Positions 1 to 9,168 of a DNA stretch of 64,000 nucleotides are shown one piece after another. The notes below the pieces were generated by a model, which saw only the letters and a list, made by a program, of their open reading frames with translations, searched no databases and had not been told where the DNA came from. The position numbers and the translations under genes are program-made. The stretch is taken from positions 124,001 to 188,000 of the forward strand of contig JANRIR010000021.1 in NCBI GenBank assembly GCA_033764725.1, in the 5' to 3' direction. This stretch comes from RI-43 sp033764725. Lineage in GTDB: Bacteria; Pseudomonadota; Alphaproteobacteria; Caulobacterales; Aquidulcibacteraceae. Each line of letters opens with the position of its first letter. Position 1 is the first letter of the stretch.

Positions 1-716
1 GCGATCATTCGATCCTGCAGCGCTGGGCTGACGACGCGATCCTGCGCGGTGCGCACATAGACGCGATCCACGCCGCCGAAATTGCCGGTGAGATTGACCG
101 CCTGGTTCAAGGGCGGCAGCGGCTCCTCCACCATCAGGCTCGGCGTGCGGGCGGCGACCTCCGCGCTGCAATCGTTGCAGAACAAGGCGGCCTGCTGCTC
201 CGGCGCGATGGCGGCGACGAGGCGCTGCTGATCGATGCGGAACGCGGGGCCGGCGGCAGAATCGGCGTCCTCCGACGACAGCGCCTGCAGCGACTGCCCG
301 GCCTGCGGCAGGTAGGCGGCGACATAGACCAGCGTGCGGATGCGCTCGGGCACGGCTTCGGCCACGTTGGAGATCGTGATCCCGCCAAAGCTGTGGCCGA
401 CGAGAACGACTTGCCCGCCGTCGGCGGGCATCGCGGCGAGCACGGCGTCGCGATAGCGATCAAGCGTCATCTCCGCAGCGGGCGCCGGATTGGCCGCGCG
501 GCCCGGCAGAGTGACGACCGCCACGGCGCGGCCGCGCGCCTCGAGGCCGGACTTCACCGCATCCCAGGCGCGGCCATCCATGAACGCGCCATGCACGAGA
601 ACGATCGTCGGCAAGCTGGATTGTTGCGCCGGCGGCGCAGCGGGCGTGGTGTCGGATTGCGGCGTGCACGCCGCGGTGAGCGCAAGTGCTGCGGCCAGAA
701 GCGTTCTACGAAGCAT
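1..716 (-). CDS. alpha/beta hydrolase lipoprotein, 3' end outside window
   Basis: Partial gene; 238 codons are visible from an ATG at 716 and the C-terminus lies beyond base 1. The product starts with a lipoprotein signal (lipobox LTAAC, Cys17), so it is probably membrane-anchored and faces the periplasm. The alpha/beta-hydrolase fold is shown by an oxyanion-type VHGAF at residues 41-45 and a nucleophile elbow GHSFGG with Ser109. It resembles the salicylate/methyl-ester esterase-like group of small hydrolases, as does the hydrolase at 4308-5117. The substrate is unknown; ester hydrolysis is the family expectation. No copy of the GRTATAYC element lies in the 81 bases upstream, so membership of the local regulon is not shown. 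Confidence 0.85.
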   Translation of the reverse strand, partial: MLRRTLLAAALALTAACTPQSDTTPAAPPAQQSSLPTIVLVHGAFMDGRAWDAVKSGLEARGRAVAVVTLPGRAANPAPAAEMTLDRYRDAVLAAMPADGGQVVLVGHSFGGITISNVAEAVPERIRTLVYVAAYLPQAGQSLQALSSEDADSAAGPAFRIDQQRLVAAIAPEQQAALFCNDCSAEVAARTPSLMVEEPLPPLNQAVNLTGNFGGVDRVYVRTAQDRVVSPALQDRMI

Positions 717-797
717 GGCGTGGTCCCCTGTCGATGGTCGACGCGCGCGCATATCATGGGCGCATGACAAGCGCGACGGGACAACGCGGTTAAGTTT

Positions 798-1796
798 TCA
801 CCAAGAGGCGGCGGCGTCCTGCGTGCAGCTGGCCTGCATCCAGCGCAGATTGATCCCCAATCTGTCCGCGTCGTAATCGCCCCACACGTAGGATGTCGCG
901 CGCTGGCTGTCGCCTTCGTGCACATAGAGCGTCAGCGACGGCCTGTTGGTTCCCGTCGCCCATTCCACGCGGCGCAGCCGCAAGAACAGCCGCCGCGGCG
1001 GGCTTTCATCCGTCGTGATGACGGCGTCGCCGCCTTGATCGTGCAAGCGAACGTCGCGCGTGAAATACCAATCCCGCGCGCTGGCGCCGGCGCCGGACTC
1101 GCCATGGTTGGCGCCGCGCAGAACAGAAACCCAACACGAGAACGGCCGCGCGCGGCGCAATCGGTACTGCGTGGATGTCGGCGCATCGCTTGCGCGACGA
1201 GTCAGCGGCGCGACGCGCTCATCGATCCAGATCGCATCGGCCGACACCGACACGCGCCGCGCCAGAAGCGCGGGCGCGCCTGAAGCGCTGCGCGTGCGGC
1301 ACGCATCGCCGACGACGCCGACGAACTGGCCCGCTTCGCGCGACCAGGCCATGTCGCACGCGGCGTTATGGGAGAGCGTCTGCGCCGTCAGCGCCGCAAG
1401 GCGCGACGGGTCGCGCAGGGCCCCGTCGAAGGCGGCGCGCGATGCGTCGGTCGGCTCGAAGCGCTGCGACCGCAAGCCCCCGCCCGCCTCGGCCGAGAAA
1501 ACGTAAAGCGATTGCGCCGTCGCGCCGCTTTGTGTGCGTTCCACCAGATAGACGTTCGCGCCGAGCGCGGCGACATCGACCTTGCGGATCGCCATGTGCG
1601 TGCGCGGCGTCGCTGCATCCGCCGCGCCTGTGTCGGCGGCGAAAAACACTTGCAGGTCGTTGTCGAAGCGACCCTCGAACAGCGCAGCGAAATCGCCAAG
1701 CGCACGATCGCCCTGCGTTTGGGCGTGCGCCGGCGCGATCGCGATCAGCGCGGCGCAGGCCGCCAGAGCGGCGCTGCGCACGCGCGACCAAAGCAC
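798..1796 (-). CDS. secreted CpcT/CpeT-like family protein
   Basis: 332 residues with a Sec signal peptide (cleavage likely after AHA, residue 25). The body looks like the non-cyanobacterial CpcT/CpeT (chromophore-lyase-like) family: an N-terminal 'FAALFEGRFDND' segment, a central RPFSCW element and a C-terminal 'DYDADRLGINLRWMQ' block. In cyanobacteria CpcT/CpeT proteins handle bilins on phycobiliproteins; no such role is implied here, and the binding partner is unknown. The GTG start follows the TAA stop of the upstream TonB receptor without a gap, so the two are surely co-transcribed. A second, shorter family member lies at 31172-31807. Assignment is from remembered family pattern, hence moderate confidence in function, high in the gene. 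Confidence 0.72.
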   Translation of the reverse strand: MLWSRVRSAALAACAALIAIAPAHAQTQGDRALGDFAALFEGRFDNDLQVFFAADTGAADAATPRTHMAIRKVDVAALGANVYLVERTQSGATAQSLYVFSAEAGGGLRSQRFEPTDASRAAFDGALRDPSRLAALTAQTLSHNAACDMAWSREAGQFVGVVGDACRTRSASGAPALLARRVSVSADAIWIDERVAPLTRRASDAPTSTQYRLRRARPFSCWVSVLRGANHGESGAGASARDWYFTRDVRLHDQGGDAVITTDESPPRRLFLRLRRVEWATGTNRPSLTLYVHEGDSQRATSYVWGDYDADRLGINLRWMQASCTQDAAASW

Positions 1797-4199
1797 TTAG
1801 AAATCCACCGTCAACGTGACGCCGAAGGCGGCCTTGCGCGGCGCCGACACCGCGAATGCGCGCGGGGTGCCGGTGAAGCCCGGCGGCGTCGCCGGACGTG
1901 CGCCGAGGAAATCGACGTAGCGCAGGATGCCTTCAGGCGTGTTCTGGTCGAGGATGTTCTTGCCCCACACCGAGAGACGGAAATTGTCCGCCTCGAGGCC
2001 GATCTGTGCGTTGACCCGCGTGGCGGAGCCGGTCTCCTGAAGATTGTCGACCTGCGCGAAGAAGCTGTCGCGATAGGTGACGTCGGCGCCGACGAAGAAA
2101 TCCATCCCCTCGCGCGCCGTGGGGCGGACATAGCGCAACGCCAGGCTCGCCTGGTTTTCCGCGACGAGCGGCGGCGTGTTGCCGGCGATCGAGGCGAGCG
2201 CGAGGCAGGACGTGTTGGCCGGCACGCCGCCGACCGTGGTCGCCGGCGTGGTGAGCGACAGGTTCGGGTTGGTGCCGGTGGCGCAATAGGAGCCGGCGGT
2301 GAACAGCGCCTGTTGCGGATCGATGCCCGAGACGAACTCCGCGTCGAGATAAGCGTAGGTGACGGTGGCGGTGAAGCCTTCGAACAATTCCCGCTGCGCT
2401 TCGATTTCGACGCCGCGGATTTCGTTCTCGCCGATATTGAGATTGTACGATTGCTGCGCAGTGGTGGAGCCATAGGTGCCCGTCAGCACCTGATCCTCGT
2501 AGCGCATGAAGAAGGCCGCGACGTTGAGATAGTCGAAGCCGAAAACGCTCGATTTCACGCCGACTTCATAATTGGTCAGCGTTTCTTCGCCGTAAGTGGT
2601 CGACGGCGCGTCCAGATTGTTGAAGCCGCCCGGCGCATTGCCGACCGCGTACTGGCCGTAGAGATTGACCGAGTCGCTCACGGCGTAGTTCGCGGTGATG
2701 CGCGGCAGCGTGGCGTCGAAGCTCGCCTGACGGCGCTGGCCGGTGCCGACGATGGTGTTGGGATTGTAGCCCAGCACGCCGGCCGGCGCGGTGGCGCCAA
2801 AAACGGTCCCGACGCGGTATTGCAGCTCGCGGCGGCTGATCTCGTCTTCCTGGTAGCGCAATTCCGCGCCCAGCGTGAGGCGATCCGTGACGTCCCAATC
2901 GGCGCCGGCGAAGGCCGCCCAGCTGTCGGTGACGTTGCGATTGCCGGCGCTGTCGGGGCCGCTTTGCGTCAGCTCCAGCCACGCCAGGTCGTTCTTGCGC
3001 ACGACATTGATGTCGAAATAACCAACGCGCCAGCGGAACGCGGCGTCGCCAGGGGATTCGAAGCGCAGCTCGTGCGTGCGCGACGTTTCGAGGAAGCCGC
3101 TGGTGTCGTTGAACGGCGAGGCCGCGCAGCGCCGGTTGGCGATGAACACCGGGCAGGCGTTGCCGGCCGGCGGCGGGTTGAAGATGAAGAACGTGCGCGC
3201 ATCATAGCTTTGGTCGTAGCCCGACACTTCCTGCTGCTCGGCGACCGTGCCCTGATAAGACACCGAATAGCCCGAGCCGAAAATGTCCCACGTCGCGTCG
3301 AGAAGCGCGCGTTCGGTCTCGCGCAGGAGGCCGGGGCGCAGAATGTCGGGCGTGTTGATCGCCATCACGTCCGGCACATCGACCTGACCGCAATAGGAGG
3401 CGCGGGTGGTGAGGAAGCAATTGTTGCGGCTCGCCGGCTGCAGCGCGACGGCGAAATGGCCGTCGTCGTCTTCCGCGCTGATCACGCGCAGATTGACGCT
3501 GATGTCGTCGGTGGGGTCCCAGAACAGCGCAGCGTTGAACGTGCGCGAGCTTTGCTCGCTCAATTGTTCGCCGGTGAGGGAATTGGTGTAATCCCCCCCG
3601 AAATCATAGGCGCGGAACGAGATGAAGCCGCCCAGCGTGTCCGTGATCGGACCCATGGCGCGCACATAGGCCTCGGCGCGCTCCCACGAGCCGATCGAGC
3701 CGGAGAGTTGGAACTCCCACTCGTCGCGCGGGCGCAGCGACACGTAATTGATCGCGCCCGACAGCGTGCCGCGGCCAAAGACGGCCGCCTGCGGGCCCTT
3801 GATGATTTCAATGCGCTGGAAACTTTGCAGATCGATGCCGGAGGTGTCTCCGAGGATCGGCATGCCGTCCAGGAAGGTGCCGACCTTGCCGTCGGTGACG
3901 AGAATGTTCGACGTGCCGCGAATGACCGGGCGGTCGCCGTCGCGGCCGAAGGCTTCGTTGAATTGGAAGCCCGGCGTGAACGCGGCGAGATCGGTGGTGT
4001 TCTGGATCAGGCGGTCGTCGATCAGGTTTTCGGAGAAGGCCGTGACCGCGATCGGCACGTCCTGCAGCGCTTCTTCGCGCTTGCGGGCGGTGACGACGAT
4101 CTCCTCGCCGTCCTGGGCGACCGCGACGGGCGGGGCGGCGACGCCGGCGGCGATGGCGACGACAGCCGCGCTCCAGAACAGACGCTTCCGATCGGACAT
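1797..4199 (-). CDS. TonB-dependent outer-membrane receptor 1
   Basis: 800 residues. The ATG at 4199 is chosen over upstream in-frame codons because it has a strong GGGGGAG ribosome site and opens a proper Sec signal peptide (cleavage near AVA-Q28). The mature N-terminus carries the TonB-box-like 'EEIVVTARKRE', then a plug domain, and the protein ends in the aromatic residue F typical of outer-membrane barrels. It should import a bulky or scarce ligand at the expense of TonB energy; no siderophore genes are nearby, so a carbon or nitrogen substrate of the adjoining catabolic genes is the better guess. A GRTATAYC-type site (4271-4290) lies 72 bases upstream. The CpcT/CpeT-like gene follows directly. 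Confidence 0.95.
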   Translation of the reverse strand: MSDRKRLFWSAAVVAIAAGVAAPPVAVAQDGEEIVVTARKREEALQDVPIAVTAFSENLIDDRLIQNTTDLAAFTPGFQFNEAFGRDGDRPVIRGTSNILVTDGKVGTFLDGMPILGDTSGIDLQSFQRIEIIKGPQAAVFGRGTLSGAINYVSLRPRDEWEFQLSGSIGSWERAEAYVRAMGPITDTLGGFISFRAYDFGGDYTNSLTGEQLSEQSSRTFNAALFWDPTDDISVNLRVISAEDDDGHFAVALQPASRNNCFLTTRASYCGQVDVPDVMAINTPDILRPGLLRETERALLDATWDIFGSGYSVSYQGTVAEQQEVSGYDQSYDARTFFIFNPPPAGNACPVFIANRRCAASPFNDTSGFLETSRTHELRFESPGDAAFRWRVGYFDINVVRKNDLAWLELTQSGPDSAGNRNVTDSWAAFAGADWDVTDRLTLGAELRYQEDEISRRELQYRVGTVFGATAPAGVLGYNPNTIVGTGQRRQASFDATLPRITANYAVSDSVNLYGQYAVGNAPGGFNNLDAPSTTYGEETLTNYEVGVKSSVFGFDYLNVAAFFMRYEDQVLTGTYGSTTAQQSYNLNIGENEIRGVEIEAQRELFEGFTATVTYAYLDAEFVSGIDPQQALFTAGSYCATGTNPNLSLTTPATTVGGVPANTSCLALASIAGNTPPLVAENQASLALRYVRPTAREGMDFFVGADVTYRDSFFAQVDNLQETGSATRVNAQIGLEADNFRLSVWGKNILDQNTPEGILRYVDFLGARPATPPGFTGTPRAFAVSAPRKAAFGVTLTVDF

Positions 4200-4270
4200 G
4201 ATGCACTCCCCCTGCCGGGCCGCGCTTGGCGCGCTCTTCGCCCGCAAAATCCTAATGATGATAGCCCACG

Positions 4271-4290
4271 GAAAGAATATATCAACTTCG
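4271..4290. promoter_or_regulatory. GRTATAYC operator copy A
   Basis: Divergent copy of the repeated element; read on the minus strand it is GAAGTTGATATATTCTTTC, core AATATATC at 4276-4283 on the plus strand. It lies upstream of TonB receptor 1. It differs from the consensus at two core positions, so it may be a weaker site. Confidence 0.6.
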
Positions 4291-4307
4291 CGACAGGGCG
4301 CAGGGCG

Positions 4308-5117
4308 TTAGCCCGCCTGGTGCAATATTTCCGCCACAGTGCCCGGTTCGGTGAGCATGGCGTCGTGGCCTGTCGGCACGTCGATGACGCGCCAACCCGG
4401 CGTCACGCGCAGCCATGCGGCATGGCCCGGAAAGGCCGTGCCCGCGAGAACGGGGGCGGTGCACAGCACATAGGTGCTGGGGATGCCGGCGCCGCCGCCG
4501 TTCGCGAGACGGATGGGCTCCTCCCAGCTCGGCAGCGGATGCGGGGTGAGGCGGGGCTGCACCGCCGCAGCCAGATCCGCCGGCAACCCGAAAAGGCTCG
4601 CGGGCGGCGGGGTCATCCAGACCCCATCGGGCGCGAAGCCGCGCAGGCGCGCAATCGCCTCCGCTGCGCCCTCGGGCGACAGTTCGCGGTTTTGCGTGAC
4701 CATCGTCTCGCCGTCGCGCGGCAGGGCGGCGTCGAGATAGACCAGCGCGGCGATGCGCTCGCGCAGGCGATCGGCGACGCCGGTGATGACCATGCCGCCA
4801 TAGGAATGGCCGACAAGCGTCACGCCGCGCAGATCGTGGCGCGCGAAAACCGCAACGACATCCTCGATGTGGGCGCTGAGGTCCGGGACGGGCGTCCGCT
4901 CACCGCGGCGCTCGGCCAGGCCACGCAAAGTCGGCGCGTACACCGCAGCGCCGCGCGCGCGAAGCAAGTCGCCTACAGGGTCCCAGCACCAGCCGCCGTG
5001 CCAAGCGCCGTGCACCAGGACGAAGGTTTTCTGTTGCGGCAAGGATCGCTGCGGCGCGGCGCAGGTCGATGCGACGGCGACGCCAAGGCCGCCGCCGATC
5101 AGCGTGCGCCGGCGCAT
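4308..5117 (-). CDS. Tat-type alpha/beta hydrolase (esterase-like)
   Basis: 269 residues. The N-terminus (RRRTLIGGG) looks like a twin-arginine or lipoprotein-like export signal. The hydrolase fold shows VHGAWHGG at 35-42, the nucleophile elbow GHSYGG (Ser105) and a late GHDAML histidine near residue 251, so the Ser-Asp/Glu-His machinery appears intact. The family includes salicylate/methyl-jasmonate-type esterases (MES-like), so hydrolysis of an ester on the imported compound is likely. It starts 4 bases after the stop of TonB receptor 2, hence one operon with it. It is a paralogue of the truncated hydrolase at the left edge. Confidence 0.88.
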   Translation of the reverse strand: MRRRTLIGGGLGVAVASTCAAPQRSLPQQKTFVLVHGAWHGGWCWDPVGDLLRARGAAVYAPTLRGLAERRGERTPVPDLSAHIEDVVAVFARHDLRGVTLVGHSYGGMVITGVADRLRERIAALVYLDAALPRDGETMVTQNRELSPEGAAEAIARLRGFAPDGVWMTPPPASLFGLPADLAAAVQPRLTPHPLPSWEEPIRLANGGGAGIPSTYVLCTAPVLAGTAFPGHAAWLRVTPGWRVIDVPTGHDAMLTEPGTVAEILHQAG

Positions 5118-5121
5118 CGCC

Positions 5122-7386
5122 TCAATAGGTGTAGCGCAGTCGGAACGTCACGCGGCGCGGGTCGTTCCAATAGCCGAAACCGAACAGCGACGAGGTGGCG
5201 TAATATTCCTCGGTGCAGTTCGAGCATTCCAGCGCCGCCAGCCAGCGCTGATCCTCGGAACGGAACACCGCGCCGAGATTGAGCAGCGTGGTCGGGCGCA
5301 CCTTCGACAGCGGCACGATGATCGGGAACGATTCGCCGAGCGGCGTGCCGGTGGAGTTCGGCGTGTCGTTGTAGGTGCTCGTCCAGTAATAGCCGGAATA
5401 GCTGAGCGAGGTGTTGAGGGTGAGTTCGCCAAGCCCTTCGAGCGGAAAGTAATAGCTGGCGCCGAACGTGCCCTGGATGGTGGGGTAGCGCACCGGCTCG
5501 TCGCGCGTGGTCGTGCAGTTCGCCGGCTCGGGCGTGGCGTTGCAGGACACGCCGCCGGCGCCGAAGCGCGGGGGAATGTTCTGATAGTCGCGCTCGGCGA
5601 GCGAGAAGGAGCCGAACACGTCGAGCTCGGGGATCGGCCGCGCCGCGATTTCAAGCTCGAAGCCATAGGCCTCGAGATCGGCGGCGTTGCGCGTCAGGAA
5701 CTGGCCATCGCCCGTGCCCGACAGCAATTGCAGGTCCTTGACCTCTTGATAATAGATCGTCGGATTCAGGCGCAGGCGTCCGCCCATCCAATCGGTGCGC
5801 GCGCCCAATTCATAGGACCAGGATTCCTCCGGCCCGAACGCGGTGACCGCGGCTGCGCGCGTGACGCGCGTGTTCCACCCGCCCGACTTGAAGCCGTTGG
5901 TGGCTGACGCATAGATCAACCGATCATCGTCGATCTGGTAGGACAGCGCGACGCGCGGCGTGAACTTCTCTTCGTCCTGATCGAGCGGCACGTTCAGGGC
6001 GCGGATGTTCGCGTTGGTGGGCCGCAGATTGGCCGCCGGCAGCGCCACAACTACGCCCGTGGGATACGACGACAGCACCGCATCCGCGTAGGACAGGGCT
6101 TTTTCTTCCTGGGTGAAGCGGCCGCCGAGCGTCAGCGTCCACGCGTCGTTCAGGTGAATATCGCCCTGCGCATAGGCGGCGTAGGACTGCGTCTCGTTGT
6201 ACATCACCCAATCGGCCAGCAGCGCGCCGAAATAATCGATCTCTTCGGTCTTGTTCTGCTCGTCGAGATAGAACAGGCCGGCGACGAGATCGACGGCGCC
6301 GAACGTGCCGACATACTTCAATTCCTGCGTGAATTGCTGGTTGCGCACTTCATTGACGATGACATAGCCGCCGCGCGCCCCCGTTCCGTTGAAGAAATCG
6401 AGCGCGAAGTCCTGATCGGTGGAGCGGTAGGCGGTGATGAAGCTCAATTCGCCGCCGAGGAAATCCACCGCGAGGTTCGAGGTGACGCCGCCGGAGACGA
6501 TGCCGGCGCAATTGCCGCGCGCCTGGCGCAGATAGACGTCGGTGATGTCGCCATCGCATTCCGTGGTGCGCAGGCCGGAACGGGACGTGTAGCGCGGATC
6601 GAACATCGCGCCGCCGATCGTCGTCTTCTGCTGATCGACATAATCGGCCGCGATGTCCCAGGTGAAGGCGTCGCTCGGCTGCAGCCGCACCGCGATGCGC
6701 CCGCCATAGCTTTCCTCGCCGTTGAGATCCTCGCCCGTGGTCGCGCTGCGGCCGTAGCCTTCGTCGTCGACATAAAAGCCGGAAACCTTCGTCAGGATCG
6801 AACTCGACAGCGGGATGTCGATAGAACCGCGCAGCGTCTGGCGTTCGAACGAGCCGTACGAGCCCTCCACGAAGAAGCCGAATTCCTCGGCCGGCTTGCG
6901 CAGCGTGATCGATACCGCGCCGCCCGTCGTGTTGCGGCCGAACAGCGTGCCTTGCGGACCGCGCAGCACTTCGACGCGCTCGACGTCGAACAGCGACACC
7001 GCGTTCACGTTCTGGCGGGCGAAATAGACTTCATCGACATAGGTCGCGACGGGCACGTCGAAGGTGGCGATCTGTTCGGTCGAGCCGAGGCCGCGAATGA
7101 AGAATGACAGCGCCGCGCCCGTGCCGGTGTTGAGCCCGCCGGTGACGCTGGGCGTGAAGCGCACCAGATCGACGGTGTCGTCCAGCTGGGCGGCTTCCAA
7201 TTGCTGAGGCGTGAACGCCGAGACCGCCAGCGGCGTCTCCTGGATGTTGGCGACGCGCCGCTCGGCGGTGACCACAATCTCGCCGACGCCGTCGCCGCGC
7301 TCGCTGGACTCCTGCGCAAAGGCCGGCCCCGCGGCCAATGCAGAAACGGCCGAGGCCGCGTACAACCACATCCGCTTGCCGCTCAT
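5122..7386 (-). CDS. TonB-dependent outer-membrane receptor 2
   Basis: 754 residues from the ATG at 7386, which has a GGGGAGG site and starts a clean signal peptide (cleavage near AFA-Q). A longer in-frame extension exists but has no leader character. The mature protein shows a TonB-box-like 'GEIVVTAERR', a plug domain and a beta-barrel ending in Y. Together with receptor 1 it provides energy-dependent uptake for the cluster; the two differ enough in sequence to suggest different ligands or ligand sizes. The operator copy at 7431-7450 lies 45 bases upstream. The esterase-like gene follows in the same operon. Confidence 0.95.
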   Translation of the reverse strand: MSGKRMWLYAASAVSALAAGPAFAQESSERGDGVGEIVVTAERRVANIQETPLAVSAFTPQQLEAAQLDDTVDLVRFTPSVTGGLNTGTGAALSFFIRGLGSTEQIATFDVPVATYVDEVYFARQNVNAVSLFDVERVEVLRGPQGTLFGRNTTGGAVSITLRKPAEEFGFFVEGSYGSFERQTLRGSIDIPLSSSILTKVSGFYVDDEGYGRSATTGEDLNGEESYGGRIAVRLQPSDAFTWDIAADYVDQQKTTIGGAMFDPRYTSRSGLRTTECDGDITDVYLRQARGNCAGIVSGGVTSNLAVDFLGGELSFITAYRSTDQDFALDFFNGTGARGGYVIVNEVRNQQFTQELKYVGTFGAVDLVAGLFYLDEQNKTEEIDYFGALLADWVMYNETQSYAAYAQGDIHLNDAWTLTLGGRFTQEEKALSYADAVLSSYPTGVVVALPAANLRPTNANIRALNVPLDQDEEKFTPRVALSYQIDDDRLIYASATNGFKSGGWNTRVTRAAAVTAFGPEESWSYELGARTDWMGGRLRLNPTIYYQEVKDLQLLSGTGDGQFLTRNAADLEAYGFELEIAARPIPELDVFGSFSLAERDYQNIPPRFGAGGVSCNATPEPANCTTTRDEPVRYPTIQGTFGASYYFPLEGLGELTLNTSLSYSGYYWTSTYNDTPNSTGTPLGESFPIIVPLSKVRPTTLLNLGAVFRSEDQRWLAALECSNCTEEYYATSSLFGFGYWNDPRRVTFRLRYTY

Positions 7387-7430
7387 GCGACCCTCCCCTT
7401 TCGCGTTTCGCCCAGACACTTCAATCGTGT

Positions 7431-7450
7431 GAAGTTGGTATATCATTTCT
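7431..7450. promoter_or_regulatory. GRTATAYC operator copy B
   Basis: GAAGTTGGTATATCATTTCT, core GGTATATC at 7437-7444. It lies in the 265-base divergent region, proximal to TonB receptor 2 (start 7386). It matches the consensus fully. Confidence 0.7.
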
Positions 7451-7459
7451 TCAATCCCG

Positions 7460-7471
7460 TTGTCCGGACAA
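7460..7471. promoter_or_regulatory. perfect palindrome TTGTCCGGACAA, copy 1
   Basis: A 12-base perfect inverted repeat between operator copies B and C in the divergent region. The same 12 bases recur at 30532-30543 at the start of the CitE-type lyase gene. The TTGT-N4-ACAA shape resembles operators of FCD-type GntR regulators, but no such regulator is in the window. I infer a second regulatory input. Confidence 0.5.
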
Positions 7472-7610
7472 GCAGGCCCCGCGACTTCACCGGCGAATGT
7501 GCGTGGATTCGCGCCCAATGTTGTCCAAATGCCTCACTTTGCGGCGCCGGGGCGGGCCGGCGGAGCGCCCAGGCGGCGCGCGGGGGCCCGGCTGCGCTTG
7601 GCGGGCGGGG

Positions 7611-7630
7611 GCGAAGGATATACCATTTCA
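7611..7630. promoter_or_regulatory. GRTATAYC operator copy C
   Basis: GCGAAGGATATACCATTTCA, core GATATACC at 7617-7624, oriented opposite to copy B. It ends 21 bases before the ATG of the DUF1838 gene (7652), so a bound protein would cover the transcription or translation start. Confidence 0.65.
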
Positions 7631-7651
7631 AGGGATGCGGCGGAGGATGGC

Positions 7652-8452
7652 ATGCGGCGGCGGACGGTTTTGGCCGGGATGGGCGGGGCCGCGCTGGGCG
7701 CGGTCTGGGCCGGGCCGGCGCAGGCGGAAGGCTTCGATCGGGCGCTGTTCGACCTCTGGGTTTCGGCCCGGGCCGGCGACGGGGACCCGGTCTATTGGGT
7801 CTCGTCCGGCACGGTGCGGGCCTATCCTTCAGGCGAGCTGTTGTTCCGCATGGAGGGCGTCGACACCGCCCGCGCCCATTGGCCGGACCGCAGCGCGCCG
7901 CTCGCGCATCAATACTCGCGCAAGACCTATCTTTATCTCGACAAGGAAACGGGCGCGCCCCTGAGCGCGTACCAGGGCCGGCCGGTCGCGCCGATCGCCT
8001 ACCCCTACCAGTTCATCACCTACGAACTCGCCGGCGCAACCGTGCGCACCATGGTCGAACAGGGAGCCGCGCCGCGCGTGCAGCGCATCGGCCCCGGCGA
8101 AAGCATGAGCGTGCGCCGCCTCGACGATGCGGTCGTGTTCACTGCGCCGGTCTATCTCGATTTTCCCACGCCCGCCGGCGCGCGCTATCAGGCGTTCGAG
8201 AATTACGATTTCTTCGTGCAGACTGCGCGCGGTGTGGTGGAGCCGCATCAATTGAGCTGGGTGCGGTATGGCCCCGTGCCGGACTGGGCGGGCGGCGGGC
8301 CCTCGATCATGCACCTGGTGACCTGGCGCGTGGAGCGCTTCGAGGACTTGCCGCCGACGATCCGCACGCATATCGCGGCGAATGCGCCGCTGTGGCGCGC
8401 ACCGCCGCGCGATCTTGCTGAAATCCGCGCGCTGCAAAACCCCGCGCCATGA
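7652..8452 (+). CDS. DUF1838-type protein with Tat signal
   Basis: 266 residues from ATG 7652 (CGGAGG just upstream); a much longer in-frame reading to 7460 is rejected because the Tat leader begins here. The leader is RRRTVLAGMGG followed by a hydrophobic stretch and AQA, so the folded protein is probably exported. The rest fits the uncharacterised DUF1838 family: 'VYWVSSGTVRAYPSGELLF' near residue 50, then a C-terminal WRVERFEDLP region. No enzymatic residues can be named. It heads a five-gene operon of amide/imide hydrolase-like genes and lies 21 bases after operator C. A second DUF1838 gene (51056) also sits by an operator, supporting a role in the same pathway. Confidence 0.8.
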   Translation: MRRRTVLAGMGGAALGAVWAGPAQAEGFDRALFDLWVSARAGDGDPVYWVSSGTVRAYPSGELLFRMEGVDTARAHWPDRSAPLAHQYSRKTYLYLDKETGAPLSAYQGRPVAPIAYPYQFITYELAGATVRTMVEQGAAPRVQRIGPGESMSVRRLDDAVVFTAPVYLDFPTPAGARYQAFENYDFFVQTARGVVEPHQLSWVRYGPVPDWAGGGPSIMHLVTWRVERFEDLPPTIRTHIAANAPLWRAPPRDLAEIRALQNPAP

Positions 8453-8469
8453 GCCTGGAGGCCTGACCC

Positions 8470-9168
8470 TTGTCGCAACCGCTTGCGTTCGAGCCGACCA
8501 TGACGCTGTCCGACAAGACGGCGCGGCAGATCTATGCGGAGGTGAAGGCCAATCCCGCGCGGGCGAAATTCGGCTTCGGCGCGCGCGCGGCTTTGGTGAA
8601 CATCGATTTCCAGCAGGCCTATACCCGGCCGGATTTATTTCCCAAAACAGCCTACGTCACCCATCCCAACCAGATCGGTTTCACCAATGCGCTGGCTGAG
8701 GCCGCGCGAGCAGCGGACATGCCCGTGGTGTGGACGCACGTGGCCTATAAGGACGACGCGGGCGACGCCGGCGTGTGGGGCACGCGCACCGATACGCCCG
8801 ACAGTTTGCAGAACATCAAATACGGCTCCGAACGGCACGCCTTCGATCCGCGCTGCGCCATCGATGAGGCGCGCGACCTCATTTACACCAAGCGCATGCC
8901 GAGCGCGTTCTTCGAAACGCCGCTCGCGAGCTATCTGGTGTGGCGCAAGGTCGATACCGTGATCATCACCGGCGGCTCCACCTCCGGCTGCGTGCGCGCG
9001 ACGGCGGTCGATTCGCTCAGCCACGGCTATCGCACGATCGTGGTGGAGGAATGCGTCGCCGACAAGCACGAGAGCTACCACTTCGCAAACCTGACCGATC
9101 TCCTGCTGAAATACGCCGACGTGGAGCAGTTCGACGCCGTCGCCGCGTGGTTGGAGAGCAAGGCGTGA
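8470..9168 (+). CDS. isochorismatase-family amidohydrolase (half-amidase/N-carbamoylsarcosinase-like)
   Basis: 232 residues; a TTG start at 8470 is preferred because GGAGG stands 8 bases upstream (ATG 8500 is the alternative). The cysteine-hydrolase triad appears intact: Asp47 in VNIDFQQAY, Lys141 in YTKRMPSAF and Cys174 in STSGCVRATA. Members hydrolyse amide bonds of small molecules (nicotinamide, N-carbamoylsarcosine, maleamate). Placed between DUF1838 and two PuuE/imidase-like genes, a half-amide or carbamoyl intermediate is the likely substrate. NicF, the maleamate amidohydrolase of nicotinate catabolism, belongs to this family, which fits the hydratase encoded nearby. The next gene overlaps the stop (GTGA), so translation is probably coupled. 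Confidence 0.9.
   Translation: MSQPLAFEPTMTLSDKTARQIYAEVKANPARAKFGFGARAALVNIDFQQAYTRPDLFPKTAYVTHPNQIGFTNALAEAARAADMPVVWTHVAYKDDAGDAGVWGTRTDTPDSLQNIKYGSERHAFDPRCAIDEARDLIYTKRMPSAFFETPLASYLVWRKVDTVIITGGSTSGCVRATAVDSLSHGYRTIVVEECVADKHESYHFANLTDLLLKYADVEQFDAVAAWLESKA

Noticed and set aside
1368..5282. Very long open frame (about 1,300 codons) on the plus strand over the receptor genes
   Set aside because: It is antisense to the clear TonB receptor and hydrolase genes, is arginine-rich and shows no motif; GC-rich codon bias creates such mirror frames.
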